Shown here: positions 18,615 through 26,287 of the stretch, in pieces
Layout: every line of letters begins with the position of its first letter
How positions within the stretch are numbered: the first letter of the stretch is position 1
Assembly (NCBI RefSeq): GCF_027925155.1
Contig: NZ_BSDY01000002.1
Coordinates: 124,001-188,000, forward strand
DNA length: 64,000 nucleotides
From: Propionigenium maris DSM 9537
GTDB lineage: Bacteria; Fusobacteriota; Fusobacteriia; Fusobacteriales; Fusobacteriaceae
Direction: 5' to 3'
The notes under the pieces: model-generated
The model's database searches: none
The model's input: only the letters and a program-made list of their open reading frames with translations
What the model was told of the DNA's origin: nothing
Translations under genes and position numbers: made by a program

Positions 18615-19083
18615 TTATTTCTTCAATTTTTTGATCTAAAGAGTATTTTTCTTTAACCTCTTCCAAAATATCTGCAATCTCATTTTTAAGTTTTGCTTCG
18701 TATATCAAATTTTTAATTGCAGGTTTAACTTCCTCTAGGGTTTTACCTTCCAGTCCCTCTTTGTTTTTGTTGTAGATCTCCAGCATCTCCTCCTCTGAAA
18801 CATCGACTCTTTCGTTGGCCAGGGAAAGAATATAGTAGTCATTTACAGCTCTTCTTTTTAATGAATCCATCCTTTCCTTATCTTCCTTTGTTTTTAGCTT
18901 TAGGTTGGCCTCCTTATAGACAGCTTTTGATAAAAAAGCTCCCAGTAGCTCCTCCTCCGTTTTATTTGCTGCTTCTGCCTTTGTTAATCTCACCATCTTG
19001 TCATCTCCTTTTGATTTTTGAATTTCATTCTCGCCACATGCTAATAAGCTGAATAAGCTCAAAGCTAGAATTAATTTTTTCAT
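18598..19083 (-). CDS. SurA/PrsA-like periplasmic lipoprotein without a rotamase domain
   Basis: 161 aa from the ATG at 19083, preceded by AAGGAGG; a longer in-frame reading starting at 19134 lacks a good ribosome site. The signal peptide ends in the lipobox LLAC. The helical mature part contains the SurA_N-type pattern V-S-E-E-E-M-L-E-I-Y and K-T-L-E-E-V-K-P-A-I-K, typical of the chaperone module of SurA/PrsA/trigger-factor relatives, but there is no parvulin domain after it. As first gene of the operon it probably escorts the unfolded autotransporter or TPS proteins. The chaperone call rests on pattern only. Confidence 0.7.
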   Translation of the reverse strand: MKKLILALSLFSLLACGENEIQKSKGDDKMVRLTKAEAANKTEEELLGAFLSKAVYKEANLKLKTKEDKERMDSLKRRAVNDYYILSLANERVDVSEEEMLEIYNKNKEGLEGKTLEEVKPAIKNLIYEAKLKNEIADILEEVKEKYSLDQKIEEIIKNKK

Positions 19084-19160
19084 GCTCTTCCTCCTTAATT
19101 TTTTAGTTTTTATCTTTTTCAAGCATACTGTCAATATATGAAATATATGTTTGCTTCAGT

Positions 19161-19189
19161 ATATTATCGAACTCTATGACCCTGAACAA
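19161..19189 (-). promoter_or_regulatory. Promoter of the secretion operon
   Basis: On the minus strand, -35 TTGTTC (19189-19184), a 17-bp spacer and -10 TAATAT (19166-19161), about 80 bp upstream of the lipoprotein ATG. The -35 box overlaps the AACACTTGT half-site at 19186-19194, so binding there should block or modulate transcription. Confidence 0.5.
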
Positions 19190-19388
19190 GTGTTAAAACC
19201 ACCCATAATTAAAATCTACTTATAATTTTAAGTTTTTGTTCATTTTTTATAGTTTGATTTTTAAGTATAGGAAGAGAAATATTACTTATTTATTGAAAAT
19301 AAAAATAAAAAATAAATTGATATTTTCAACTAAAAGACAGAGGAAAAAATTCAGTAAAAGATAAGTTATATTTCAATCCAATAAAAAA

Positions 19389-19409
19389 ACAAGTACAAAA
19401 TGCACCTGT
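19389..19409. promoter_or_regulatory. Operator-like palindrome (9-3-9), imperfect
   Basis: Arms 19389-19397 and 19401-19409 are separated by AAA and match at 7 of 9 positions when inverted. The outer ACAAGT/A(C)CTTGT-type ends and the geometry equal those of the perfect site at 19487. Confidence 0.5.
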
Positions 19410-19486
19410 TATAAAAATTCTTTTTTAACTATAAGTTCTAAAAAACTTATGGTATTTAATTTTTAGAAGAGAATAATAAAAAAGCT

Positions 19487-19507
19487 ACAAGTGTTAAAAA
19501 CACTTGT
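19487..19507. promoter_or_regulatory. Operator: perfect palindrome ACAAGTGTT-AAA-AACACTTGT
   Basis: Nine-bp perfect arms (19487-19495, 19499-19507) around AAA, in the intergenic region between the MarR-like gene and the secretion operon. Half-sites recur at 19186-19194 (overlapping the operon promoter), 19564-19572 (8/9), 19674-19682 (8/9) and 22114-22122 (upstream of the hydrolase). This is the most likely binding site of the MarR-like regulator. Confidence 0.65.
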
Positions 19508-19817
19508 TTAAAATTCATAATTATTTTAAGATAATGTCTCCAGAAAACATCCCTGCTTTGCAAAACACTCGTGCTAAAGCCTTGCCTGGTTTAAAATAAC
19601 GCTTTTATAAAAAATAAAATATTTGCTCATCTAATTTTTAAAAGGCTTAACTTAACAAGCCTCAATTATAAAAAACACTTGAATTAATTTCATAATTACT
19701 TTAAAATAACGTACCTTAGAATACGTACATGTTTACGATAAATAATTTAGGGTTTTTCTGTGTAAGCAGATTTAAATTTTATAAAATCAGTACTATATTT
19801 TTGAAAGGAGTTTATCT

Positions 19818-20309
19818 ATGAAAAAACAAATTCGTTATCAGTATAATCTCGGCACTAACTTACCACTATCAAATAAATTTTATCTGGAACTTTTGAAAGA
19901 AGAAATTAAAGAAAGTAAGAAATTAAAGGGATTAAACCCCAGTGAGTTCTTCCTTCTTTCCTCTCTAAGAACCTATGAAGAGGTTACTTTTTATGAGCTA
20001 GATAAATACCTTCCTTTTGATAGAAAATTTTTACATGATAAAGTTAATAAGCTTGTGGAACTAAATCTAGTTAAAAAATCACTTAGAGCAGATGGGGCAT
20101 CCCTCCTAAGTATATTTCCTGAAGTTCGGGAAGACATAAATAAAATAATTAAGGAAAAGGTTTCATTAATTTGCGAAGAGATGTCTGAAGAAAGGTTTCG
20201 GCTTCTCACGGAGTTGCTCAACGAGCTCAATGGAGCTTTAATGAGTATTTTAGGAAGGCCACCTTACAGGGAACTTAATGACAGATACATTGAAAAATGG
20301 GAGGTATAA
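19818..20309 (+). CDS. MarR-like winged-helix transcriptional regulator
   Basis: 163 aa. ATG after AAAGGAG. An N-terminal helix is followed by a winged helix-turn-helix: FFLLSSLRTYEEVTFYELDK, then a recognition segment around FDRKFLHDKVNKL, and a wing (KKSLRADGASLLSIF). The C-terminal helices contain SEERFRLLTELLNEL, the dimerisation pattern of MarR proteins. It is transcribed divergently from the surface-secretion operon, and the gap carries palindromes suited to a dimeric regulator. No ligand can be inferred, and there is no downstream partner gene, only decayed DNA. Confidence 0.8.
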   Translation: MKKQIRYQYNLGTNLPLSNKFYLELLKEEIKESKKLKGLNPSEFFLLSSLRTYEEVTFYELDKYLPFDRKFLHDKVNKLVELNLVKKSLRADGASLLSIFPEVREDINKIIKEKVSLICEEMSEERFRLLTELLNELNGALMSILGRPPYRELNDRYIEKWEV

Positions 20310-20334
20310 CTTATTTATTCTTCCAATAAAGTAA

Positions 20335-20469
20335 AATTCTTATCTTTTGAATAATAAGGCAGCGGGAAAATCCCAGGTAGAAAATCAGAAGGCGTTTATA
20401 GAGCCTATGATAGAGATGATCGCCAAACAGCTTCCCATAGATCTAGAAGTCAAAGTAAGAAGGGCATAA
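20335..20469 (+). pseudogene. Remnant of a gene 3' end
   Basis: An open stretch of 44 codons plus stop without a proper start. It encodes a sequence with KAFIEPMIEMIAKQLPI and ending KVRRA, and is followed 50 bp later by an intact intrinsic terminator. Codon use looks coding. Probably the tail of a deleted gene; I do not recognise the family. Confidence 0.4.
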
Positions 20470-20519
20470 TTCTATAAAGAAGTTATTACGCTTTAAAAAT
20501 AATAATTTTTGAGTTCATA

Positions 20520-20544
20520 CAGGTCCTAAAAGGGACCTGTTTTA
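20520..20544 (+). terminator. Intrinsic terminator
   Basis: Seven-bp stem CAGGTCC/GGACCTG (20520-20526, 20533-20539), loop TAAAAG, followed by TTTTA. It lies downstream of the gene remnant. Confidence 0.7.
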
Positions 20545-20902
20545 TTTGAATAAATTAAGTTTTCGATTAATTTTAATATACTTTCTTAACTTTACTCCTC
20601 TGATTATTTCATATGTATTTTTTAACTTTTATAGATTTCGCCTTTTATTAATAATAAAGTGATGAATAGAATAGCTGTTAGCAGGAAATTTATTATTAAT
20701 TCAACTTTCAATTGGTAGTTGTCAAACTCCTTTATTACTATATACAACTACATATATAAGTTTAGAATCAAAATGAATATATAATAAGAATTTAACAACT
20801 TTTATTCTTGACTTTACTTAAAGGTAATTCTAAAGTTTTTTAGTTGGTTTATCTTCATTATCTAACAATAAGAAATATACTTCCTCTTTATTGAATCGTT
20901 GA

Positions 20903-21052
20903 ACGAATCTAAAGGTGTCTGATTACTATGAAGTTTTAGAACTTAAATCATATCCTTTTTTAATGGGAGTATTGATTGGCCTAATAAAAAAACTTTCTAA
21001 AGGGCCATGTGATAAATTGACGATTTCATCTGATAGATGGAGGAGACATTAG
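20903..21052 (+). pseudogene. Remnant coding fragment
   Basis: 49 open codons without a start codon, with plausible protein sequence (YYEVLELKSYPFLMGVLIGL, then KKLSKGPCDKL) ending in RWRRH-stop. Probably debris of a deleted gene; family not recognised. Confidence 0.3.
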
Positions 21053-21110
21053 AATCAAACTCACAACAACTGTTTAGGTCATTTTATAAATAAAAACAGA
21101 AAAGAAAAGT

Positions 21111-21154
21111 CCTGTAGAGTACATCACTCCTGTAGGAGTGATGTACTCTACAGG
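21111..21154. terminator. Very long perfect hairpin at the hydrolase 3' end
   Basis: Perfect 20-bp arms (21111-21130, 21135-21154) with loop TGTA. It starts 7 bp past the hydrolase stop; on the minus strand a T-rich tract follows. It could act as a bidirectional terminator. The perfection is unusual and may point to a palindromic insertion. Confidence 0.75.
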
Positions 21155-21160
21155 ATGGTG

Positions 21161-22036
21161 TTAAAGATAAAGATCATACCACTTTAGCTGTTCGGCAGAT
21201 ACTTTTTGAAGGGCATCTCCAGTATAGATGTCGTAGTGGGTAGAATCCACCATTATAATTTTTTTTTCACTAGTAGTTAGACTACTGTATATTTTCTCCG
21301 ATTCCCCTGAATGATTTACCTTATCTCTGGCTGCTCCCACGATCAATACGGGAATATTTATCTTATGGGAAATTTTTTCTGGTTTCCATTCATCGATATA
21401 GCTTATGGTGGTGAATGGAACCTTAACTTTAAGAGCTTCTGGAAACAAAGGACTGTATTCTTCAAAAAACTTCTGGGATTGATCATCTGAAAGAATTTTT
21501 TTCAAAGGTAGCTTCATAATCTTATTTTTGCTTGTGGCACTCAATAAAGATTTATTAATGGACTCCCTCCTTTTGGTCTTCTCCATCTCTGATAAGCCAT
21601 AGGTGTTGTTTCTCTCGCCGTCTCCAAATGCAATCTGTATACAAAGAGCCTTGACCCTTTCATCATTAGCTGAAGCAATTAAGGCATTTGCACCACCTAA
21701 AGATGTGCCCCAAAGACCTATTCTTGAAGAGTTGATCTCAGCCTGTGAACTTATAAAAGTTATTGCACTTCTTATATCTCTTACCTGCTCCTCAGGAATG
21801 ATCTGTCCCTGAGGACCATCACTTTCTCCAAATCCCCTATAATCAAAAGTAAAAACAGCATAGCCCTCCTCTGCAAACTTTAGGGCAAAGTTTGGAAGAA
21901 GAAGCTCCTTTATTCCTGCAAAACCATGGCAAAGGATGATCGCTGGAAGCTGGGTGCCTCCACTATAACCTTTGGGAAGATATAAGTTCCCCTTTAATTT
22001 GTATCCGTCTGAATAGAATTCTAATTCTTTTAACAT
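21161..22036 (-). CDS. Alpha/beta hydrolase (dienelactone hydrolase/S15-like)
   Basis: 291 aa, cytoplasmic (no signal peptide). It shows the oxyanion-hole HG motif (ILCHGFAG, about residue 36), the DYRGFGES strand, the nucleophile elbow G-T-S-L-G-G (about 112), an acid strand LIVGAARDKVN and the catalytic His region DSTHYDIYTG. A GGGGG-type ribosome site precedes the ATG. It is isolated among decayed DNA, but its upstream region carries an ACAAGTGTT half-site like that of the secretion operon, so it may belong to the MarR-like regulon. Substrate unknown. Confidence 0.85.
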   Translation of the reverse strand: MLKELEFYSDGYKLKGNLYLPKGYSGGTQLPAIILCHGFAGIKELLLPNFALKFAEEGYAVFTFDYRGFGESDGPQGQIIPEEQVRDIRSAITFISSQAEINSSRIGLWGTSLGGANALIASANDERVKALCIQIAFGDGERNNTYGLSEMEKTKRRESINKSLLSATSKNKIMKLPLKKILSDDQSQKFFEEYSPLFPEALKVKVPFTTISYIDEWKPEKISHKINIPVLIVGAARDKVNHSGESEKIYSSLTTSEKKIIMVDSTHYDIYTGDALQKVSAEQLKWYDLYL

Positions 22037-22113
22037 AAATCCCCCTTTTAATAAATTGTTAGAACAAACTAAATTATATAGTCACAACACTGTACCTCTT
22101 AATTAAAAATATA

Positions 22114-22122
22114 ACAAGTGTT
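22114..22122 (-). promoter_or_regulatory. ACAAGTGTT half-site upstream of the hydrolase
   Basis: An exact match to the half-site of the 19487 palindrome, about 80 bp upstream of the hydrolase ATG. The second half is degenerate. The following bases resemble those after the 19186 copy (TTAAAACCAC versus TTTAACCCAC). Confidence 0.4.
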
Positions 22123-22194
22123 TAACCCACTCTACAAATAAATAAAGTTCAATGTAAGAATAAACTTAAATATCCTCCTACTGAAGCTACTTTA

Positions 22195-22446
22195 TCACAG
22201 GCTAGACGAATCCTCATTTTGTCCCAGGGCCTTTGCATTTCTGTTGACATTATCATACCCCTTAGTCCTTTTTAAAGCATCTTCCCCTGGCATATTGCCG
22301 GTACCACCATTCATAGCTACTCCAACTATTTCTTCATTAAGATAAATCCCATGCCATAGTATACCCTTTCGATCTTTCTTTCGTACCTGCCTGTGTTCAT
22401 AACTTCTACCTTTATATTCTATCCTTTCAAGTTTTTTATCTACTAA
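22195..22446 (-). pseudogene. Decayed coding fragment
   Basis: Eighty-three open codons with no start codon near the upstream stop. The peptide looks genuinely coding (RIEYKGRSYEHRQVRKKD, then GIYLNEEIVGVAMNGGTG and ending in QNEDSSSL). A short open piece in another frame lies just upstream (VIPELRHDYAHCN), consistent with a frameshifted gene. Family not recognised. Confidence 0.45.
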
Positions 22447-22853
22447 TTACAATGAGCATAGTCATGTCGCAGTTCGGGTATTACGCTGGTGAAAACTTCT
22501 CATTAAATACATTTTATTAATGACTGTAAGATTTCATAACTCATAGAAAATTAAACATTTTATGAATTATTGAAAATTCTTTTCCAGCTGCAATTTTACT
22601 CTCCCTCAACAGAAGACAGTGGTTTAAGATATTGGATGCCAGCAGGGGAAGGGAAGTAGATTAATTTAATGTAATCTTGAGAAAAGCCTCCATCCCTACT
22701 TCATCTTAATCTCCATGAATAAACTAGTTACTTTCTTCCCTTAAATAGTTGAGTTTCGTAACAATATATGATAGAGTGTCTGGTAAGAGAACTACTTCAT
22801 TGGTCCTTAGGTCATTGGAATAGTCTCTTGAAAAGAGAATTTGGGAGGAAGAT

Positions 22854-23159
22854 ATGAAGAAGCTAATCATCGCTATAGCAACCCTTACTCTGGGAACTGC
22901 GCTAATGGCAAATACAACCACTGGTAGTGGAGAGGGATACAACGGGGATATCCTTGTGGAAGTAACAAGAGATGGAGACAAGATTACTGCTGTGGAGGTA
23001 GTGGATCACTCAGATACTCCGGGAATCGCAAAGAGAGCTATCTCAAGGGTAACTGGAGCTATAATTGAAGCTCAGTCTACAGAGGTAGACACAGTAGCTG
23101 GAGCTACCTATACTTCAGAGGGAATTATCCAGGCTGTAGAGGATGCTCTTTCCAAGTAA
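22854..23159 (+). CDS. Exported FMN-binding domain protein
   Basis: 101 aa: a signal peptide (about 1-19, cleavage near LMANT) and a single FMN_bind domain. The C-terminal motif D-T-V-A-G-A-T-Y-T matches the D-x-x-[SA]-G-A-T-[ST] flavinylation site seen in RnfG, NqrC and the extracellular electron-transfer protein PplA, where ApbE links FMN to the Thr. The ATG follows GGGAGGA, and the gene is monocistronic with its own terminator. It probably shuttles electrons in the periplasm or at the surface. No ApbE or reductase gene is in the window. Confidence 0.85.
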   Translation: MKKLIIAIATLTLGTALMANTTTGSGEGYNGDILVEVTRDGDKITAVEVVDHSDTPGIAKRAISRVTGAIIEAQSTEVDTVAGATYTSEGIIQAVEDALSK

Positions 23160-23175
23160 TTAAAATATATCAAGG

Positions 23176-23206
23176 GAGTCGTACGTCAGTACGGCTCTTT
23201 TTTTAT
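23176..23206 (+). terminator. Terminator of the FMN-binding protein gene
   Basis: Nine-bp stem (23176-23184 with 23189-23197, one G-T pair), GTCA loop, then a T8-type run. Confidence 0.85.
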
Positions 23207-23319
23207 TTCAATTAAAAGGTTTTTAGGCCTATATTTTCTATATAATATTCAGTTACCTTTAAAATTTATAGTGAATATATCTAGTAATCTGAGTATCAGA
23301 TAAAGGGGAGGGGTTAGCT

Positions 23320-24246
23320 ATGAAACTTTCAAGTTATTTGGATCCGGCATTTATATATACCGATATAGAAGCTGAGACCAAAGAGGAGGTTGTAAGGGAG
23401 ATCTTAAACAGGATCTCAGCCAGGGACAGGGGCGTAGCAAGGATGAAGGATACCATCTTAAAGGGAATCATGACAAGGGAGGAGGAGATCTCTACCTGTA
23501 TGGGAATGGGAATAGCTATCCCCCATGCCAGAATAGATGGTTTCGATGACTTTTTAATAAGTATTGCAACAGTAAAAAATCCTATTTCATGCCAGGTGGC
23601 TTCCCTAAACCAGGCAGATGAGGTTAAGGTATTTATCCTTATTGCCTCAGAGGTTCTGAAAAACAAGAGGATGCTCAAGGTAATGTCGGGAATTATGAAG
23701 ATGGCCACAAAAACTCCAGAGGTCTTAGAGGAGATAAAGAAAGCCACAGATCCAGGAAAGATCTTTCAGCTGATAAAGAAGAAGGACATTGAGATAGATG
23801 GAAAGATCACTGCAGAAGATGTTTTGAGTCCAGATCTCCATCCGGTTCTACCTTCAGATACCTTAGAGGAGGTTGCTAAGAGGCTTATTGTAGAGGGGAG
23901 AGCTGGTCTTCCTGTTGTGGGAGAAAATGGCAGGTTTCTGGGAGAGATCACAGAAAGGGAGCTCATTGAGTTCGGAATGCCAAAGTACACCTCAGTAATG
24001 CAGGATCTTAGCTTCCTCACAGTGGGAGAGCCCTTCGAGGAGTATCTGGTCAATGAAAAAACTGCAACTATTGAAGACCTCTACAGAAGAAAGGATGTTT
24101 TGATAGTTGACCGGAGGGAATCCATTATGGAGATCTGCTTTCTTATGGTAAATAAGGGAAAAACAAGGCTCTATGTAGTGGAAAACGGCCACTACTTTGG
24201 AATGATTCAGAGATCGGATATTATTAAGAAGGTTCTCCACATTTAA
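23320..24246 (+). CDS. PTS EIIA (fructose/mannitol-type) fused to a CBS pair
   Basis: 308 aa, cytoplasmic. Residues 1-150 form a PTS_EIIA_2 domain with the phospho-acceptor histidine in G-M-G-I-A-I-P-H-A-R; residues about 165-305 form two CBS domains (VLPSDTLEEVAKRLIVEGRAGLPVV and a second copy ending MIQRSD). The ATG follows AAGGGGAGGGG. A permease gene starts 22 bp downstream. With no EIIB/EIIC nearby, the likely job is regulation: phosphorylation state plus adenine-nucleotide sensing by CBS controlling the permease. That role is inferred from the pairing. Confidence 0.85.
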   Translation: MKLSSYLDPAFIYTDIEAETKEEVVREILNRISARDRGVARMKDTILKGIMTREEEISTCMGMGIAIPHARIDGFDDFLISIATVKNPISCQVASLNQADEVKVFILIASEVLKNKRMLKVMSGIMKMATKTPEVLEEIKKATDPGKIFQLIKKKDIEIDGKITAEDVLSPDLHPVLPSDTLEEVAKRLIVEGRAGLPVVGENGRFLGEITERELIEFGMPKYTSVMQDLSFLTVGEPFEEYLVNEKTATIEDLYRRKDVLIVDRRESIMEICFLMVNKGKTRLYVVENGHYFGMIQRSDIIKKVLHI

Positions 24247-24268
24247 AAATGAAGAAAGGACGCTTATA

Positions 24269-25546
24269 ATGGACTTCAGTTTAGTTGTTGCTCTCATTGT
24301 TTTTATCACAACATTCTACTTTATCATTACAGAAAAGATTCCAAGATCTGTAGCAGCTGTAATAGGAGGAGGGGCTGTAGTTTTTTTTAGAATAATCGAT
24401 GAACATGAAGCTCTTCACGCCATAGGAATAAACCTTGAGATAATATTTCTTCTCATGGGACTCATGATAATTGTAAATATCATGTCGGAAACCGGTATAT
24501 TTCAATGGGTCGCCATAAAGATGGCTCAGGCCGCCAGAGGAGAACCCATAAAGATAATGATCCTTCTGGGAATAGCATCTGCCGTGGCATCTGCTTTTCT
24601 GGATAATGTAACTACAATACTCCTGATATTTCCTATATCTATACTTATAGCAGAGGAACTAAAGCTTGATTCCCTTCCCTTTCTACTTACGGAAATATTT
24701 GCAGTTAATCTTGGTGGGGCTGCCACCCTTGTAGGTGACCCGCCAAACCTTATCATAGGTAGTAAGGCTGACTTTGGCTTCAATGATTTTCTGATCAATA
24801 TGGGTCCCCTTGTTATTATTAATATGGTAGTATTTCTCCTTACTATGGTATTTTTTTTCCGGAAAAAATTGGTGGTTTCCAGGGTCCTCAAGGCAAAAAT
24901 TATGGAGATGGATGCGGACAGAGTAATCAAGGACAGGGTTCTTCTGAAGAAATCCCTTGCTGTCTTTGCCCTTGTGATTATAGGCTTTATTACAAATGTA
25001 GTTACTCACTTTGGGCTGGCAGTGATCTCCATCTCTGGAGCTATTGTTCTTGTCCTCATTACTAAAAAAGATCCCGACCATATCTACAGCCAGATCGAGT
25101 GGCCAACTCTATTCTTCTTTGCCGGCCTATTTATCATAGTGGATGCCCTTGCTGCCACAGGGATAATCAGCAGTGCTGGTCAGGAGATCGTCAAGCTCAC
25201 CAGAGGAAACATAAAGTACACCGCTGTATTTACAGTCCTCTCATCTACAGCTCTTGCTCCCCTCTTGGGAGCTATGCCATATACAATATCCTTTGTAAAG
25301 GTATTGGGGGAACTTACTACCCACCTTCCTGGAAATACCGATCCCTTGTGGTGGGCCCTCTCTATGGGAGCTTGCTTTGGGGGAAATATGACCCTTATCG
25401 GCTCAGCTGCCAATGTGGTGGGAGCCAGCATGGCTGAAAAGGCTGGAACCCCCATCAGTTTTATAAAGTTTTTCAGGTATGGAGTTATAGTAACACTTCA
25501 ATCTACAATTCTCAGTCTTATCTACCTCATCCTGAGATACTTCTAA
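24269..25546 (+). CDS. ArsB/NhaD-type ion transporter (CitMHS/P-protein family)
   Basis: 425 aa with about 11-12 membrane segments. It carries family signatures: LDNVTTILLIFPISI (about 112-126) and the hairpin motif NLGGAATLVGDPPNLIIGS (about 150), with a second related repeat GACFGGNMTLIGSAANVVGA near the C-terminus. Family members are Na+/H+ antiporters (NhaD), arsenite or carboxylate transporters; the substrate cannot be decided here. It follows the EIIA-CBS gene by 22 bp with AAAGGA as ribosome site and ends at a strong shared terminator. Confidence 0.85.
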   Translation: MDFSLVVALIVFITTFYFIITEKIPRSVAAVIGGGAVVFFRIIDEHEALHAIGINLEIIFLLMGLMIIVNIMSETGIFQWVAIKMAQAARGEPIKIMILLGIASAVASAFLDNVTTILLIFPISILIAEELKLDSLPFLLTEIFAVNLGGAATLVGDPPNLIIGSKADFGFNDFLINMGPLVIINMVVFLLTMVFFFRKKLVVSRVLKAKIMEMDADRVIKDRVLLKKSLAVFALVIIGFITNVVTHFGLAVISISGAIVLVLITKKDPDHIYSQIEWPTLFFFAGLFIIVDALAATGIISSAGQEIVKLTRGNIKYTAVFTVLSSTALAPLLGAMPYTISFVKVLGELTTHLPGNTDPLWWALSMGACFGGNMTLIGSAANVVGASMAEKAGTPISFIKFFRYGVIVTLQSTILSLIYLILRYF

Positions 25547-25580
25547 TTAAAACTCTTAAAGAGAGAGTAGTTTAAAAAAT

Positions 25581-25620
25581 AAAAGAGAGGGAGGCTCTGT
25601 TACGAGCCTCCCTCTCTTTT
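25581..25620. terminator. Bidirectional terminator between permease and pyrE
   Basis: Perfect 17-bp arms (25581-25597, 25604-25620) with a 6-nt loop, A-run on the left and T-run on the right. It serves the two convergent transcripts. Confidence 0.9.
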
Positions 25621-25663
25621 ATCTCTTCCCCAAATTATATCTCTTTAGTCTCTAAGCTTCCTT

Positions 25664-26287
25664 CTATCTTCCCCACTCAGATGGTGCCTTGTTCCACTTA
25701 AGAGCTGTTTCAGCTTCATCTGACTTCAGGTACTCCTTCTCAGTTGCTAGACCGATCAGATTTGAGAAGTTTGATAGAGTTACCCATGGACAATTTGCCT
25801 CATCAAATGCCTTGTGAGCCTTCTCAAACTCATATGAGAAGATCGCCACTACCTCTACAGACTCTGCTCCAGCCTCTCTTGCTGCTTCCACTGCCTTGAT
25901 GGAGCTTCCACCAGTTGAGATAAGGTCCTCTACTACGATTACTTTCTTCCCCTTTAGATCTGCTCCCTCTATCTGGTTTCCAGCTCCGTGTGCCTTCTTA
26001 GCTGATCTGATATATGCCATAGGTACATTCAGCCTGTCCGCTACAAATGCTGCCCAAGGGATTCCTGCTGTTGCTGTTCCTGCCAGTACATCGTACTCCT
26101 TGTCTGCAAGCATCTCTACGAACCCCTCTACTACAGCTCCTCTTCCTTCAGGATATCCGATAACCTTTCTGTTGTCACAGTAGATTGGACTCTTGATCCC
26201 CGATACAAATGTGAATGGCTCCGCTACATTTAGTCTTACTGCCTCTGTCTCTAATAATACTGATGCTACTACCTTTGCTCTATCCAT
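25664..26287 (-). CDS. pyrE: Orotate phosphoribosyltransferase
   Basis: 207 aa, last gene of the pyr operon. Converts orotate and PRPP to OMP. The PRPP-binding loop VIVVEDLISTGGSS (about residues 117-130) and the flexible-loop RSAKKAHG region are present. The ATG overlaps the pyrC stop by 8 bp. Length is typical. Confidence 0.95.
   Translation of the reverse strand: MDRAKVVASVLLETEAVRLNVAEPFTFVSGIKSPIYCDNRKVIGYPEGRGAVVEGFVEMLADKEYDVLAGTATAGIPWAAFVADRLNVPMAYIRSAKKAHGAGNQIEGADLKGKKVIVVEDLISTGGSSIKAVEAAREAGAESVEVVAIFSYEFEKAHKAFDEANCPWVTLSNFSNLIGLATEKEYLKSDEAETALKWNKAPSEWGR

Larger units (their letters stand above)
19084..19817. other. Divergent regulatory region between the secretion operon and the MarR-like gene
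   Basis: A 734-bp AT-rich stretch without a credible gene. It contains 9-3-9 palindromes, single half-sites, and a degenerate direct repeat: 19498-19550 resembles 19673-19730 (the CATAATTA-x-TTTAA-x-ATAA core, about 175 bp apart). The sequence TTTAAAATAACG recurs near 19590 and 19690. Duplicated promoter/operator modules are the simplest explanation. Confidence 0.7.
20470..21160. other. Intergenic region with gene debris
   Basis: AT-rich. Besides two hairpins and the fragment at 20903-21052, the minus strand has a 41-codon open frame at 20622-20747 (TTG start) with one strong hydrophobic segment (LIINFLLTAILFITLLLI). It could be a small membrane peptide or chance. No other gene is supported. 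Confidence 0.4.
22037..22853. other. Intergenic region with pseudogene fragment
   Basis: Holds the hydrolase upstream region (TATAAT near 22070 and half-site 22114-22122 on the minus strand), a degraded coding fragment at 22195-22446, and the leader region of the FMN-binding protein gene. Nothing else convincing. Confidence 0.5.
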
